Positions 8,318 through 15,951 of a stretch of 64,000 bases of DNA are shown here, one piece after another. Within the stretch, counting starts at the first letter, position 1, and each line of letters opens with the position of its first letter. The stretch covers positions 3,286,001 through 3,350,000 of the forward strand of contig NZ_JACCBB010000001.1 of the NCBI RefSeq assembly GCF_013409345.1, in the 5' to 3' direction. The position numbers and the translations under genes are program-made. The notes below the pieces were generated by a model. It was not told where the DNA came from. It did no database searches and was given only the letters and a program-made list of their open reading frames with translations. This DNA comes from Kineococcus aurantiacus (GTDB lineage Bacteria; Actinomycetota; Actinomycetes; Actinomycetales; Kineococcaceae).

Positions 8318-8868
8318 GGGAAACCTTCCAGCGGGCCGGTGAGGCGCCGGACGGCGGCCCGGACGCGGTCGAGGTCGAAACCCTCCACGGAGATCCAGCT
8401 GTGCAGGACCAGGCCTTCGAGCAGGGCGTCGATGACGGGAGTCAGGTCGGGGGGGAAGTACCGGGCCAGGGAGGCGCGGGAGCGGGACATCCACTGCTGG
8501 ACGAGTTCGCGGTACCGCTCGTCCCGGACGGCGAGGGTCCACAACTCGGTCTGCAGCACCATGTCCCGCCGGTGCTCGACGCCCTCGCCGGCGATGATCC
8601 GCACGACGCCCTCGCGGGGGTCCGACCCCGGGGGGAGTTCGGCCAGGACGCGGTCGAACCGGGCGTGCATGGTGTCGGCCAGGTGCGTGAAGGCCGCCAG
8701 CAGCATGCCGTCGCGGGTGGGGAAGTGGTACGTCATCGAGCCCAGGGGGACGTCGGCGGCCGCGGAGACGGTCCGGTAGGTGGCGCCCGCGGTGCCGTGC
8801 TCGGCGATGACGTCGAGGACGGTCTCGACGATGCGGTCCCGGCGGTCGGGATCGGTGCGGCGGGCCAC
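8314..8868 (-). CDS. TetR-family transcriptional regulator
   Basis: A 184-residue protein with a TetR N-terminal helix-turn-helix at residues 8-55 (RDRIVETVLDVIAEHGTAGATYRTV...VPLGSMTYHFPTRD) and an all-helical ligand-binding C-terminus. The GTG at 8868 follows a -10-like TAGCTT by seven bases and there is no Shine-Dalgarno sequence, which suggests a leaderless transcript. It heads the TetR-MFS-LLM operon and probably represses it. Confidence 0.85.
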   Translation of the reverse strand: MARRTDPDRRDRIVETVLDVIAEHGTAGATYRTVSAAADVPLGSMTYHFPTRDGMLLAAFTHLADTMHARFDRVLAELPPGSDPREGVVRIIAGEGVEHRRDMVLQTELWTLAVRDERYRELVQQWMSRSRASLARYFPPDLTPVIDALLEGLVLHSWISVEGFDLDRVRAAVRRLTGPLEGFP

Positions 8869-8945
8869 GGACGGAAAGCTATCAGAACGTCCGTACGACT
8901 GGAAGCCGTCGTGCGGCGCGGTGCGCCCGCGCGCAGGATGGACCG

Positions 8946-9233
8946 GTGACCACGGCACCGCAGGAGTTCCACCACCCCGCCCCGCACGACCACCGCGACG
9001 TCGAGGACGACGTCGCCGCCGAACGGCAGGCGCGCAGCGCCGGTGAGCCCGGGGTCCCGCACGTCCCCGAGGGCTACCCCGAGGAGTTCGACCCGGCGCA
9101 GGGCCCGCTGGAGGGCCGCGACCCCGGGCTGCTCGGCGACCTGCGCCACCCCGGCGCCCCGCACCACGACGACGCGCAGCACGACGCCCACCCCGACGCG
9201 CACCCCGACGCGCACCCCGACGCGGACCGGTGA
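8946..9233 (+). CDS. small acidic His/Asp-rich hypothetical protein
   Basis: A 95-residue protein from a GTG at 8946, with no recognised family. The middle reads PEGYPEEFDPAQGPLEGRDPGLLGDLRHPG, and the end has repeated H-P-D-A units, three in a row. It has no signal peptide or membrane segment and is strongly acidic with many His. Its TGA overlaps the GTG of the SDR gene by four bases, which supports real translation and coupling. The C-terminal His/Asp repeat could bind metal, but nothing proves it. Confidence 0.6.
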   Translation: MTTAPQEFHHPAPHDHRDVEDDVAAERQARSAGEPGVPHVPEGYPEEFDPAQGPLEGRDPGLLGDLRHPGAPHHDDAQHDAHPDAHPDAHPDADR

Positions 9234-10003
9234 ACCCGGCCGCGCTGTTCGACGTCACCGGCCGGGTCGCGCTCGTCACCGGCTCCACCCGCGGGATCGG
9301 CCTGGCCCTGGCCACCGGCCTCGTGCGGGCCGGGGCCACCGTCGTCGTCAACGGCCGCGACCCCGTCGTGGCCGGGGAGGTGGCCGCGCGGCTGAGCGAC
9401 CACGGCCCCGGTCGGGCCGTCGGCCGCGCCTTCGACGTCACCGACCCGGTGGCCGTCGAGGAGGCCGTGGCGGGCCTGGAGGCCGACGGGTTCGCCCTCG
9501 AGGTCCTGGTGAACAACACCGGGATGCAGCAGCGGGCCCCGTTCACCGAGTTCAGCGACGCCGACTGGTCCCGGATGCTGGAGGTGAACCTGTCCAGCGC
9601 GTTCTACGTGGCGCGCTCGGTGGCGCGGCGGATGCAGGACCGCGGCCGGGGCAAGATCGTCAACGTCCTGTCCGTCCAGAGCGAGGTCGTCCGCCCCGGG
9701 ATCGCGCCGTACTCGGCCACCAAGGGCGGGCTGAAGATGCTCACCAAGGGCATGTGCGCCGACCTCGCCGGTTCCGGCATCCAGGTCAACGCCATCGGGC
9801 CGGGGTACTTCGCCACCGAGCTGACCGCCGCGCTGGTGGCCGACGAGGAGTTCAGCCGGTGGGTGGAGTCCCGCACGCCGGCGGGGCGGTGGGGGCAGGT
9901 CGAGGACCTGGTGGGGGCGCTGCTGTTCTTCTCCTCCGACGCCTCGGCCTTCGTCAACGGCCAGGTGCTGCACGTCGACGGCGGGATGCTGGCGGTCCTC
10001 TAG
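9230..10003 (+). CDS. SDR oxidoreductase, gluconate 5-dehydrogenase-like
   Basis: A 257-residue short-chain dehydrogenase. The nucleotide-binding motif TGSTRGIG is at residues 17-24, the NNTG motif near 94, and the catalytic Ser-Tyr-Lys set appears as VLSVQSE...YSATKGG. NGR in strand 2 suggests NADP(H) preference. Overall it reads like gluconate 5-dehydrogenase (IdnO), which interconverts 5-ketogluconate and gluconate. An L-idonate 5-dehydrogenase-like gene lies convergently next to it, and these are the two redox steps of L-idonate catabolism. The GTG start at 9230 overlaps the preceding small gene by GTGA. Confidence 0.8.
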   Translation: MNPAALFDVTGRVALVTGSTRGIGLALATGLVRAGATVVVNGRDPVVAGEVAARLSDHGPGRAVGRAFDVTDPVAVEEAVAGLEADGFALEVLVNNTGMQQRAPFTEFSDADWSRMLEVNLSSAFYVARSVARRMQDRGRGKIVNVLSVQSEVVRPGIAPYSATKGGLKMLTKGMCADLAGSGIQVNAIGPGYFATELTAALVADEEFSRWVESRTPAGRWGQVEDLVGALLFFSSDASAFVNGQVLHVDGGMLAVL

Positions 10004-10042
10004 CGCTGTGCCCGACCACCGGAGCGCTCGATCACCGGGGGG

Positions 10043-11083
10043 TCAGGGGAGGTCGGGGTCCGGGCCCAGCTGCACGACCGTCTTGGACGACGCCGCCGAG
10101 TCCGCGGCCCGCGCGAACGCCGCGACGGCGTCCTCGACCCCGAACACGTCCGTCACCACCGCCGCCAGCGACTCGTCCGCCGCCAGCAGCGCCACCGCCG
10201 CGTCCAGCTCGGTGTCGAAGCGCTGCGTCCCGAACAGCGCCACCTCCCGGGCGACGACGTCGGAGACCGGGACCGGCAGGTCGCCGGCGGGCAGGATCCC
10301 CAGCTGCAGGACCGCCCCGCCGGGCCGCACCGCGCGGATCGCCGTCCGCAGCGAGGGCAGGACCCCCGCCGCCTCCACGGCGACGTCGAAGGCCTCCTCC
10401 GGAACGGTGCCCCCGGCCGAGAGGTCCACCAGCGCGTCGGCGCCGACCCGCCCGGCCACCGCCAGCGGCAGCGCCTGCAGGTCGGCGGCCGTGACGTGCG
10501 CGGCCCCCGCGTGCTTGAGCGCGGCCACCGCCAGCGCCCCGATCGGACCCGCCCCGCTGACCAGCGCCCGGGCCCCCGCCACCCGCGACCCCAGCCGCCC
10601 CACCCCGTGCAGCGCCACGGCCAGCGGCTCGGCCAGCACCGCCCGCCGCAGCGGCAGGCCGTCCGGCAGCGGCCGCAGCTGAGCGGCCCGCACGGCCAGC
10701 AGCTCCGTCAGGCCGCCCTGGGTGTGCGGCTGCGTCGAGGCGCTGCCCAGGTACGCCCCGCCCCGGCGCAGGTGCAGGCCGGTCGGCTCCACCGCCCCCG
10801 CCGGGGCCGACGGGGTCGCCGGGTGGACCGCCACCCGCGTCCCCACGGCCGGCGCCACCACCCCCGCCCCCAGCCGCTCGACGACCCCCACGACCTCGTG
10901 GCCCAGGGTCAGCGGCTCGGTCACGGCGTACGGGCCGTTGCGGCCGTCGCGGGCGTAGTGCAGGTCCGACCCGCAGATGCCGCCGTAGACGACCCGGACC
11001 AGCGCCCCGCCCTCGGGCACCTCCGGTGCGGGGACGTCCTCGACCCGCAGGTCGGCGGCGGCGTGGACGACGACGGCTCTCAC
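10043..11083 (-). CDS. zinc-type alcohol dehydrogenase, L-idonate 5-dehydrogenase-like
   Basis: A 346-residue medium-chain dehydrogenase. Catalytic zinc ligands are visible as C37 (GGICGSDLHY) and H62-E63 (TLGHEVVG). The Rossmann dinucleotide motif is SGAGPIGALA near residue 170. It is closest in pattern to IdnD, which oxidises L-idonate to 5-ketogluconate. The lobe at residues 88-112 has none of the four cysteines that bind structural zinc in most relatives. The GTG at 11083 has a good GGAGG upstream. It converges with the gluconate 5-dehydrogenase-like gene, 39 bases apart. Confidence 0.8.
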   Translation of the reverse strand: MRAVVVHAAADLRVEDVPAPEVPEGGALVRVVYGGICGSDLHYARDGRNGPYAVTEPLTLGHEVVGVVERLGAGVVAPAVGTRVAVHPATPSAPAGAVEPTGLHLRRGGAYLGSASTQPHTQGGLTELLAVRAAQLRPLPDGLPLRRAVLAEPLAVALHGVGRLGSRVAGARALVSGAGPIGALAVAALKHAGAAHVTAADLQALPLAVAGRVGADALVDLSAGGTVPEEAFDVAVEAAGVLPSLRTAIRAVRPGGAVLQLGILPAGDLPVPVSDVVAREVALFGTQRFDTELDAAVALLAADESLAAVVTDVFGVEDAVAAFARAADSAASSKTVVQLGPDPDLP

Positions 11084-11198
11084 GGTGCTCTCCTCCGGTG
11101 GGGTCCGTCCCGAAGGCTAGGGGGCAGCGCCCCCGGCGCCGCGGCGCGGTGCCCCCGACGGACGCGGCGGACGGGACCTGACCGCCGCGCCGTTCGGC

Positions 11199-11204
11199 TA
11201 CATT
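11199..11204 (+). promoter_or_regulatory. -10 box of a probable leaderless bioY promoter
   Basis: TACATT ends seven bases before the GTG of bioY at 11212, and there is no Shine-Dalgarno sequence. This geometry places transcription start at or next to the start codon. Confidence 0.5.
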
Positions 11205-11211
11205 CCCCGGG

Positions 11212-11814
11212 GTGACCCCCTCCACGCGGCAGGCGTCGAAGCCCACGGCCGGGATCCGCCGTCCCGCCGACCGTTCCCGCGACCTCGCCCTCGTCGCCGT
11301 GTTCGCCGCCCTGGTGTGCGCCCTGGCCCTGACCCCCGGCATCGCCGTGGGCGGGCTCGGCGTCCCGATCACCCTGCAGACGCTGGGGATCATGCTGTGC
11401 GGGGCGGTGCTGGGGCCCTGGCGCGGGGCCGCCGCGGCGGCGCTGTACGTCCTGGTGGGGCTGGTGGGCGTCCCGGTGTTCGCCAACGGCGGCGCCGGCG
11501 TCGGCGTCCTGGCCGGGGCGAGCGCCGGGTTCATCCTGTCCTGGCCCTTCGCGGCGTTCGTCGTCGGCTGGATCACCCGCGCCGGCGCGCGCCGCGGCCG
11601 CACCGTCCTGGGCACCGCCCTGGGCGCCCTCCTGGGCGGCATCGGCGTCGTCTACGCCGGCGGCATCCCCGGCATGGCGGTCGCCGGCCACCTGGACCTG
11701 GTCACCGCCGCCGGGTTCTGCGCGCCCTACCTGCCCGGCGACCTCGTCAAGGTCGTCCTCACCGTGCTCGTCGCCGCCCCCGTGCACCGCGCGTTCCCCC
11801 GCCTGACCCGCTGA
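11212..11814 (+). CDS. bioY: biotin transporter substrate-binding membrane subunit BioY
   Basis: A 200-residue ECF-type S component with about six transmembrane helices. The BioY hallmarks are present: a GVPITLQTLGIMLCGAVLGPWRG segment (residues 50-72) and PYLPGDLVKVVL near the C-terminus. It binds biotin and delivers it into the cell, together with the ATPase and T-component encoded directly downstream. The three genes are tightly spaced (13-base gap, then a GTGA overlap), so this is a complete bioYMN importer operon. The GTG at 11212 appears to be a leaderless start. Confidence 0.93.
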   Translation: MTPSTRQASKPTAGIRRPADRSRDLALVAVFAALVCALALTPGIAVGGLGVPITLQTLGIMLCGAVLGPWRGAAAAALYVLVGLVGVPVFANGGAGVGVLAGASAGFILSWPFAAFVVGWITRAGARRGRTVLGTALGALLGGIGVVYAGGIPGMAVAGHLDLVTAAGFCAPYLPGDLVKVVLTVLVAAPVHRAFPRLTR

Positions 11815-11827
11815 GGACCCCCCGCGC

Positions 11828-12502
11828 GTGATCCGGCTCGAAGCCGTGCGGGTCGACGCCGAGGACCGCGTCGTCCTGCACCCGCTGGACCTGGAGCTGA
11901 CGGACCGCTTCACCGTCCTCGTCGGCCCCAACGGCTCGGGCAAGTCCACCCTCCTGCGGCTGCTCGACGGCCTCGTCCTGCCCTCGGCCGGACGGGTCCT
12001 CGTCGACGGCCTCGACCCCGAGGAACGGCTCAAGGAGCTGCGCCGCCACGTGGGGTTCGTCTTCACCGACCCCGACGCCCAGCTCGTCATGCCCACCCCC
12101 GTCGAGGACGTCGCGCTGTCGTTGCGCCGCACCGGGGTCCGCGACCGGACGGCGCGGGCGCGCGAACTGCTCGCGGCGGCCGGGCTGGGCGCGCTGGCCG
12201 ACCGCTCCGTGCGCGAGACCTCCTCCGGGCAGCGGCAGCTGCTCGCCCTGACGACCGTCCTGGCCACCGAACCGCGCGTCCTGCTGGCCGACGAGCCCAC
12301 CACGCTGCTGGACCTGCGGACCGCCCGGCGGGTGGGTGACGTCCTGCGGGACCCGCCCGCCCACGTCGCTCAGGTCGTCGTCGCCACCCACGACCTCGAC
12401 CTGGCCGCGCGCGCCGACCGCGCGCTGTGGGTCGAGGACGGACGCGTCCGGGCCGACGGGACCGCCGCCGAGGTCGTCGCCGCCTACCGGGCCTCGGCGT
12501 GA
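11828..12502 (+). CDS. bioM: biotin ECF transporter ATPase BioM
   Basis: A 224-residue ABC ATPase. Walker A is GPNGSGKST (residues 33-41), the Q-loop region is FVFTDPDAQLV, the signature appears as the variant ETSSGQRQ, Walker B is VLLADEPT, and the switch His lies in ATHDLDL. The Q-loop sequence DPDAQLV is typical of ECF transporter ATPases. It energises biotin uptake with BioY and BioN. GTG start 13 bases after bioY. Confidence 0.92.
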   Translation: MIRLEAVRVDAEDRVVLHPLDLELTDRFTVLVGPNGSGKSTLLRLLDGLVLPSAGRVLVDGLDPEERLKELRRHVGFVFTDPDAQLVMPTPVEDVALSLRRTGVRDRTARARELLAAAGLGALADRSVRETSSGQRQLLALTTVLATEPRVLLADEPTTLLDLRTARRVGDVLRDPPAHVAQVVVATHDLDLAARADRALWVEDGRVRADGTAAEVVAAYRASA

Positions 12503-13179
12503 GGCGGGGGCCCGGTGTGCGGCGCGGGCTCGGCGCGCCGCGCGGGCTCACCGCGCCGCCGCCGCTGCTGGGCACCGCCGAACCCGGCACGTCCCGGCTG
12601 CACCGCGCCCGCCCCGGCACCAAGCTCGGCGCCCTCGCCCTGGTGGGGGCGGCCGTCGGGGCCGTCCGCGCGCTCGTGCCCGGCGTGCCCGCGGCCCTGG
12701 CCCTCGGCGCGTTCCTCGTCGTCCTCGCCGTGCTCGCCCACCGCGCCCGGCTGCGCCGCGGGCTGCTGCGCGCCCAGGTCCGCCGCACCTGGTGGGTCCT
12801 GGCGGCGCTCGCCGTCGTCCAGACGTGGGCCGAGGGTCCCTGGGTCGCGGCCACCGTCGTGGCCGGGCTGCTGAGCTGCCTGTGGTCCGCGACCCTGCTG
12901 ACCGCCACCACGCCCGTCCCCGAGCTCCTGGAGGCGGTCGTCCGGGCGCTGGGCCCCCTGCGCCGGGTCGGGGTGGAGCCCGAACGGGTGGCTTTCGCGT
13001 TCACCCTCACCCTGACGAGCGTCCCCGTCGTGGGGCGGCTGCTCGCCGAGTCCCGGGAGGCCGCCGCCGCCCGGGGCCTGTCCGGGGACCCCCGCGCCCT
13101 GCTCGTGCCGACGGTGGTGCGGACCGTCGCGCACGCCGAGCAGCTCGGCGAGGCGCTGGCCGCCCGCGGCCTGGACTGA
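12499..13179 (+). CDS. bioN: biotin ECF transporter transmembrane component BioN
   Basis: A 226-residue T-component. After a basic N-terminal tail it has a short hydrophobic pair and later helices, and two cytoplasmic coupling-helix motifs with Ala-Arg-Gly: ESREAAAARGLSGDPR near residue 190 and LAARGLD at the C-terminus. These A-R-G motifs contact the ECF ATPases. The GTG at 12499 overlaps the bioM stop by four bases; upstream in-frame codons lie inside bioM. Confidence 0.88.
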   Translation: MRRGPGVRRGLGAPRGLTAPPPLLGTAEPGTSRLHRARPGTKLGALALVGAAVGAVRALVPGVPAALALGAFLVVLAVLAHRARLRRGLLRAQVRRTWWVLAALAVVQTWAEGPWVAATVVAGLLSCLWSATLLTATTPVPELLEAVVRALGPLRRVGVEPERVAFAFTLTLTSVPVVGRLLAESREAAAARGLSGDPRALLVPTVVRTVAHAEQLGEALAARGLD

Positions 13180-13190
13180 ACCGGCCGCCC

Positions 13191-14975
13191 TCACCCGCCC
13201 CAGCGCAGCTGGACCGTCTCGGCGGGTGCGGGGGCCCCGCAGTGGAAACCCTGCAGGTAGCGGCACCCGGCGGACAGCACGGCCCGGGCCTGGTCGGCGG
13301 TCTCGACGCCCTCGGCGACGACGTCCAGGCCCAGGCCGCCGGCGACGGTCACGACGGCGTCGACCAGGGCGCGCCGGCGCGGGTCGCCGCCGACGCCGGC
13401 GACGAGCGAGCGGTCGATCTTGGCCCGGGTGACGGGCAGCTCGACCAGCCGCGACAGGGAGGAGTACCCGGTCCCGAAGTCGTCGACGGACAGCGGGTGG
13501 CCCCGCAGGTGGTGGGCGTGCAGTGCGGCCACGACGCGCGCGTCGGCGAAGTCGCCCTCCAGCAGTTCGAGCCCCACGTCGGCCGGCTCGATCCCGTGCT
13601 CCTGCACGGCGGTGCCGAGCGCGCCGGCGAAACCGGGGTCGGCCAGCTCGCGGGCGCTGACGTTGACCCAGACGGTGCGGGGGGCCGCCGCGCCGTGCAC
13701 CCGCCGCCACCGGGCCACCTGCGCGCAGGCCTGGTCCACGACCCAGCGGCCCATGCCGACGACCAGCCCGGTGCGGCCGGCCAGGTCGATGAACTCCGCG
13801 GCGGGCAGCAGCCCGCGCGTCGGGTGCTGCCAGCGCAGCAGGGCCTCCACGGTCTCGACGGCGCCGGTGCCGTCGGTGATGGGCTGGTAGTGCAGGCGCA
13901 GCCGCCCGTCGGGCAGGGCGCGCGCCAGCTGGTGCTCGAGCTGGTGGGCGACGGCGGCCCGGGCCGCGCGGGAGGGGCCGGGGGAGTGGTGCTTGTCGGC
14001 GTACATCACCCGGTCGGCCTCGGCGAGCAGCTCGTCGGCGGTGGAGGTGCCGGTGCTGTGCGCGACGCCGATGCTGGCCGAGACGACGAGGTCGACGTCG
14101 TCGACGCGCAGGGGCTGGGACAGCGCCCGGCGCAACCGCCCCAGGAGGGCGCCGATCTCGGGCAGGTCCTCGCAGACGAGGACGAACTCGTCGCCCGCCA
14201 GGCGCGCCAGCGTGTCGGTGTCGCGCAGCTGCGCGCTCAGCCGCGCGGCCACGGTGGTCAGGACCTGGTCCCCGGCGGCGTGGCCGAACGTGTCGTTGAT
14301 GGCCTTGAAGCGGTCGAGGTCGATGAACAGGACCGCGACGGACCGGCCGTGGCGCCGGGCGGAGCTCAGGGCGTGCTCCAGGCGGTCGAACAGCAGCACC
14401 CGGTTGGCCAGCCCGGTGAGCGCGTCGTGGGTGCTGGCGTGCTGCAGCTCGCGCTGGGCCCGCCGGGCACGGTCCCGGTCGGCGGCGATGACGAGGTAGG
14501 AGGCGGCCAGGTGCGCCACGACCCGCACCCACTGCAGCTCCGACTCCTGCCAGGTGCCGGGCCGGCGGCGGTAGACGTCCAGGACGCCCTGCACCCGCCC
14601 GCGGTCGACGAGCGGGACCGCCACGACGGACCGGTACCCCAGGACCAGCGCCCGCTCGACGTACTCGGGCCAGGCGGTCTGCACCGGGTCGCTCAGGTCG
14701 TCGACGACGACCTCCACCTCGAAGACGGCGGCGTCGTGGCAGGGCCCGGTCCCGGTGGCCGCCTGCACCAGCTCGGGCTGGTCGACGTCGGCGCCGGTGA
14801 CGTGGACGAGCCGCAGCCCGTCGTCGCCGGCGAGGACGACGCCGGCGCCGTCGACGCCGTCGAGGTGCTCGGCGACGACCTCGACGAGCCGGCGCAGGAG
14901 GTCCTCGGGGGTCGCGTCCCCGGCGGCGGACCCGGCGAGCGCGGCCACGGCGGCCAGCAGCGAGGAGTCGCTCAC
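13191..14975 (-). CDS. GAF-GGDEF-EAL cyclic-di-GMP signalling protein
   Basis: A 594-residue soluble protein with three domains: GAF (about residues 20-165), GGDEF (180-335) and EAL (345-590). The cyclase motif is AGDEF (260-264), preceded by an inhibitory-site RxxD (R251-D254) at the usual five-residue spacing. The EAL motif is EALLRW (377-382), with NVSAREL and DDFGTGYSSL also conserved, so phosphodiesterase activity is likely. The AGDEF variant is active in some proteins and not in others. There are no membrane segments, so the GAF domain probably senses a cytosolic ligand. The gene is convergent with bioN and stands alone. Confidence 0.9.
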   Translation of the reverse strand: MSDSSLLAAVAALAGSAAGDATPEDLLRRLVEVVAEHLDGVDGAGVVLAGDDGLRLVHVTGADVDQPELVQAATGTGPCHDAAVFEVEVVVDDLSDPVQTAWPEYVERALVLGYRSVVAVPLVDRGRVQGVLDVYRRRPGTWQESELQWVRVVAHLAASYLVIAADRDRARRAQRELQHASTHDALTGLANRVLLFDRLEHALSSARRHGRSVAVLFIDLDRFKAINDTFGHAAGDQVLTTVAARLSAQLRDTDTLARLAGDEFVLVCEDLPEIGALLGRLRRALSQPLRVDDVDLVVSASIGVAHSTGTSTADELLAEADRVMYADKHHSPGPSRAARAAVAHQLEHQLARALPDGRLRLHYQPITDGTGAVETVEALLRWQHPTRGLLPAAEFIDLAGRTGLVVGMGRWVVDQACAQVARWRRVHGAAAPRTVWVNVSARELADPGFAGALGTAVQEHGIEPADVGLELLEGDFADARVVAALHAHHLRGHPLSVDDFGTGYSSLSRLVELPVTRAKIDRSLVAGVGGDPRRRALVDAVVTVAGGLGLDVVAEGVETADQARAVLSAGCRYLQGFHCGAPAPAETVQLRWGG

Positions 14976-15102
14976 GGCGTCGTCCGGTGGTCCACGCGCA
15001 CCTCGCTCGAGGGGGCCTGGGCGCCCGGGTTGGACGCGGTGGTCCCGTGGGGACTGGGGTCACCATACGCGGGACGGGCGGTCGCCGACGGTGCCCGTGA
15101 AT

Positions 15103-15119
15103 ACCTTCCAGTGGAAGGT
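15103..15119. promoter_or_regulatory. 17-bp palindromic operator upstream of sugar isomerase operon
   Basis: ACCTTCCA (15103-15110) and TGGAAGGT (15112-15119) form a perfect inverted repeat around a single G. It lies about 90 bases before the isomerase gene and just upstream of a -10-like TAGGCT (15127-15132), so a bound protein would cover the -35 region. The regulator may be the LacI protein at 17286 or another. Confidence 0.6.
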
Positions 15120-15210
15120 TCGGGTGTAGGCTCGTCCGCGGTCGACCGCCCACCGCGCCCGCGCGGTGGCGCGCCGGCCGACGTCCGTCCCGGAACGAAG
15201 GAGTCTCGTG

Positions 15211-15951
15211 GTGTCCCGGAAACCCTCCGTCCAGCTGTACTCGGTGCGCGACGCCGTGCAGCAGGACCTGTCCGCCGCGGTGGCCCGCCTGGCCGAGATC
15301 GGCCTGACCCAGGTGGAGCCGTACGCGTTCCACACCCGCACCGCCGAGTACAAGGCCGCGTTCGCCGCCGCGGGGGTCAGCGCCCCCTCCGGTCACGCCG
15401 CCGTCATCGACGCGGAGAACCCGCGGCAGGTCTTCGAGGCCGCCAACGACCTCGGCATCACCACGGTCATCGACCCGTTCGTCCCCGCCGAGCGCTGGCG
15501 GACCGCCGACGACGTCGCCCGGATCGCCGACCGCGTCAACGAGCTCAGCGCCCTGGCGCACGAGTACGTCCTCGAGTTCGGGTACCACAACCACCACTGG
15601 GAGCTGGAGAACACCGTCGACGGCCGCCCCGTCCTGGAGCTGTTCGCCGAGAAGCTCGCCCCGGGGGTCGTCCTGGAGGTCGACACGTTCTGGGCCAGCG
15701 TCGGCGGCGCCGACACCCCCGCGCTGCTGAGGACCCTCGGGGACCGGGTGAAGCTCATCCACGTTAAGGACGGTGCGCGCAGCACCGACACCTCCCAGCA
15801 GCAGCCCGCCGGGCAGGGCGAGATCGACGTCCCCGGCATCCTGGCCGCCGCCCCGCAGGCGCTGCGGGTCATCGAGTTCGACGCGTACTCCGGCGACGTC
15901 TTCGACGGCATCGCCTCCTCCCTCCAGTGGCTGCAGGAGAACGACGAGTGA
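15211..15951 (+). CDS. sugar phosphate isomerase/epimerase (IolE/xylose-isomerase-like TIM barrel)
   Basis: A 246-residue AP-endonuclease-2-type TIM barrel. Metal-ligand motifs are recognisable: VEPYAFH, the FGYHNHHWEL segment near residue 130, LEVDTFWASVGG, and KLIHVKDG near 190. Such enzymes isomerise or dehydrate inositol- or sugar-derived ketoses; the exact substrate is unknown. The GTG at 15211 is preferred to one three bases upstream because GAAGGAG at 15197-15203 then has normal spacing. Its stop overlaps the start of a Gfo/Idh dehydrogenase, a typical pairing in sugar or inositol catabolism. Confidence 0.8.
   Translation: MSRKPSVQLYSVRDAVQQDLSAAVARLAEIGLTQVEPYAFHTRTAEYKAAFAAAGVSAPSGHAAVIDAENPRQVFEAANDLGITTVIDPFVPAERWRTADDVARIADRVNELSALAHEYVLEFGYHNHHWELENTVDGRPVLELFAEKLAPGVVLEVDTFWASVGGADTPALLRTLGDRVKLIHVKDGARSTDTSQQQPAGQGEIDVPGILAAAPQALRVIEFDAYSGDVFDGIASSLQWLQENDE

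Noticed and set aside
10003-10045. A fifth copy of the 16-bp repeat between the SDR and idonate dehydrogenase genes
   Set aside because: GCTCGATCACCGG resembles the repeat core GCTTGATCACCG, but only about 11 bases match and there is no tandem copy; chance similarity in high-GC DNA is likely.
12336-15767. Open frame of 1143 codons on the plus strand
   Set aside because: It crosses bioM, bioN, the GGDEF-EAL gene and an intergenic region; its composition is that of a shadow frame of high-GC coding DNA.
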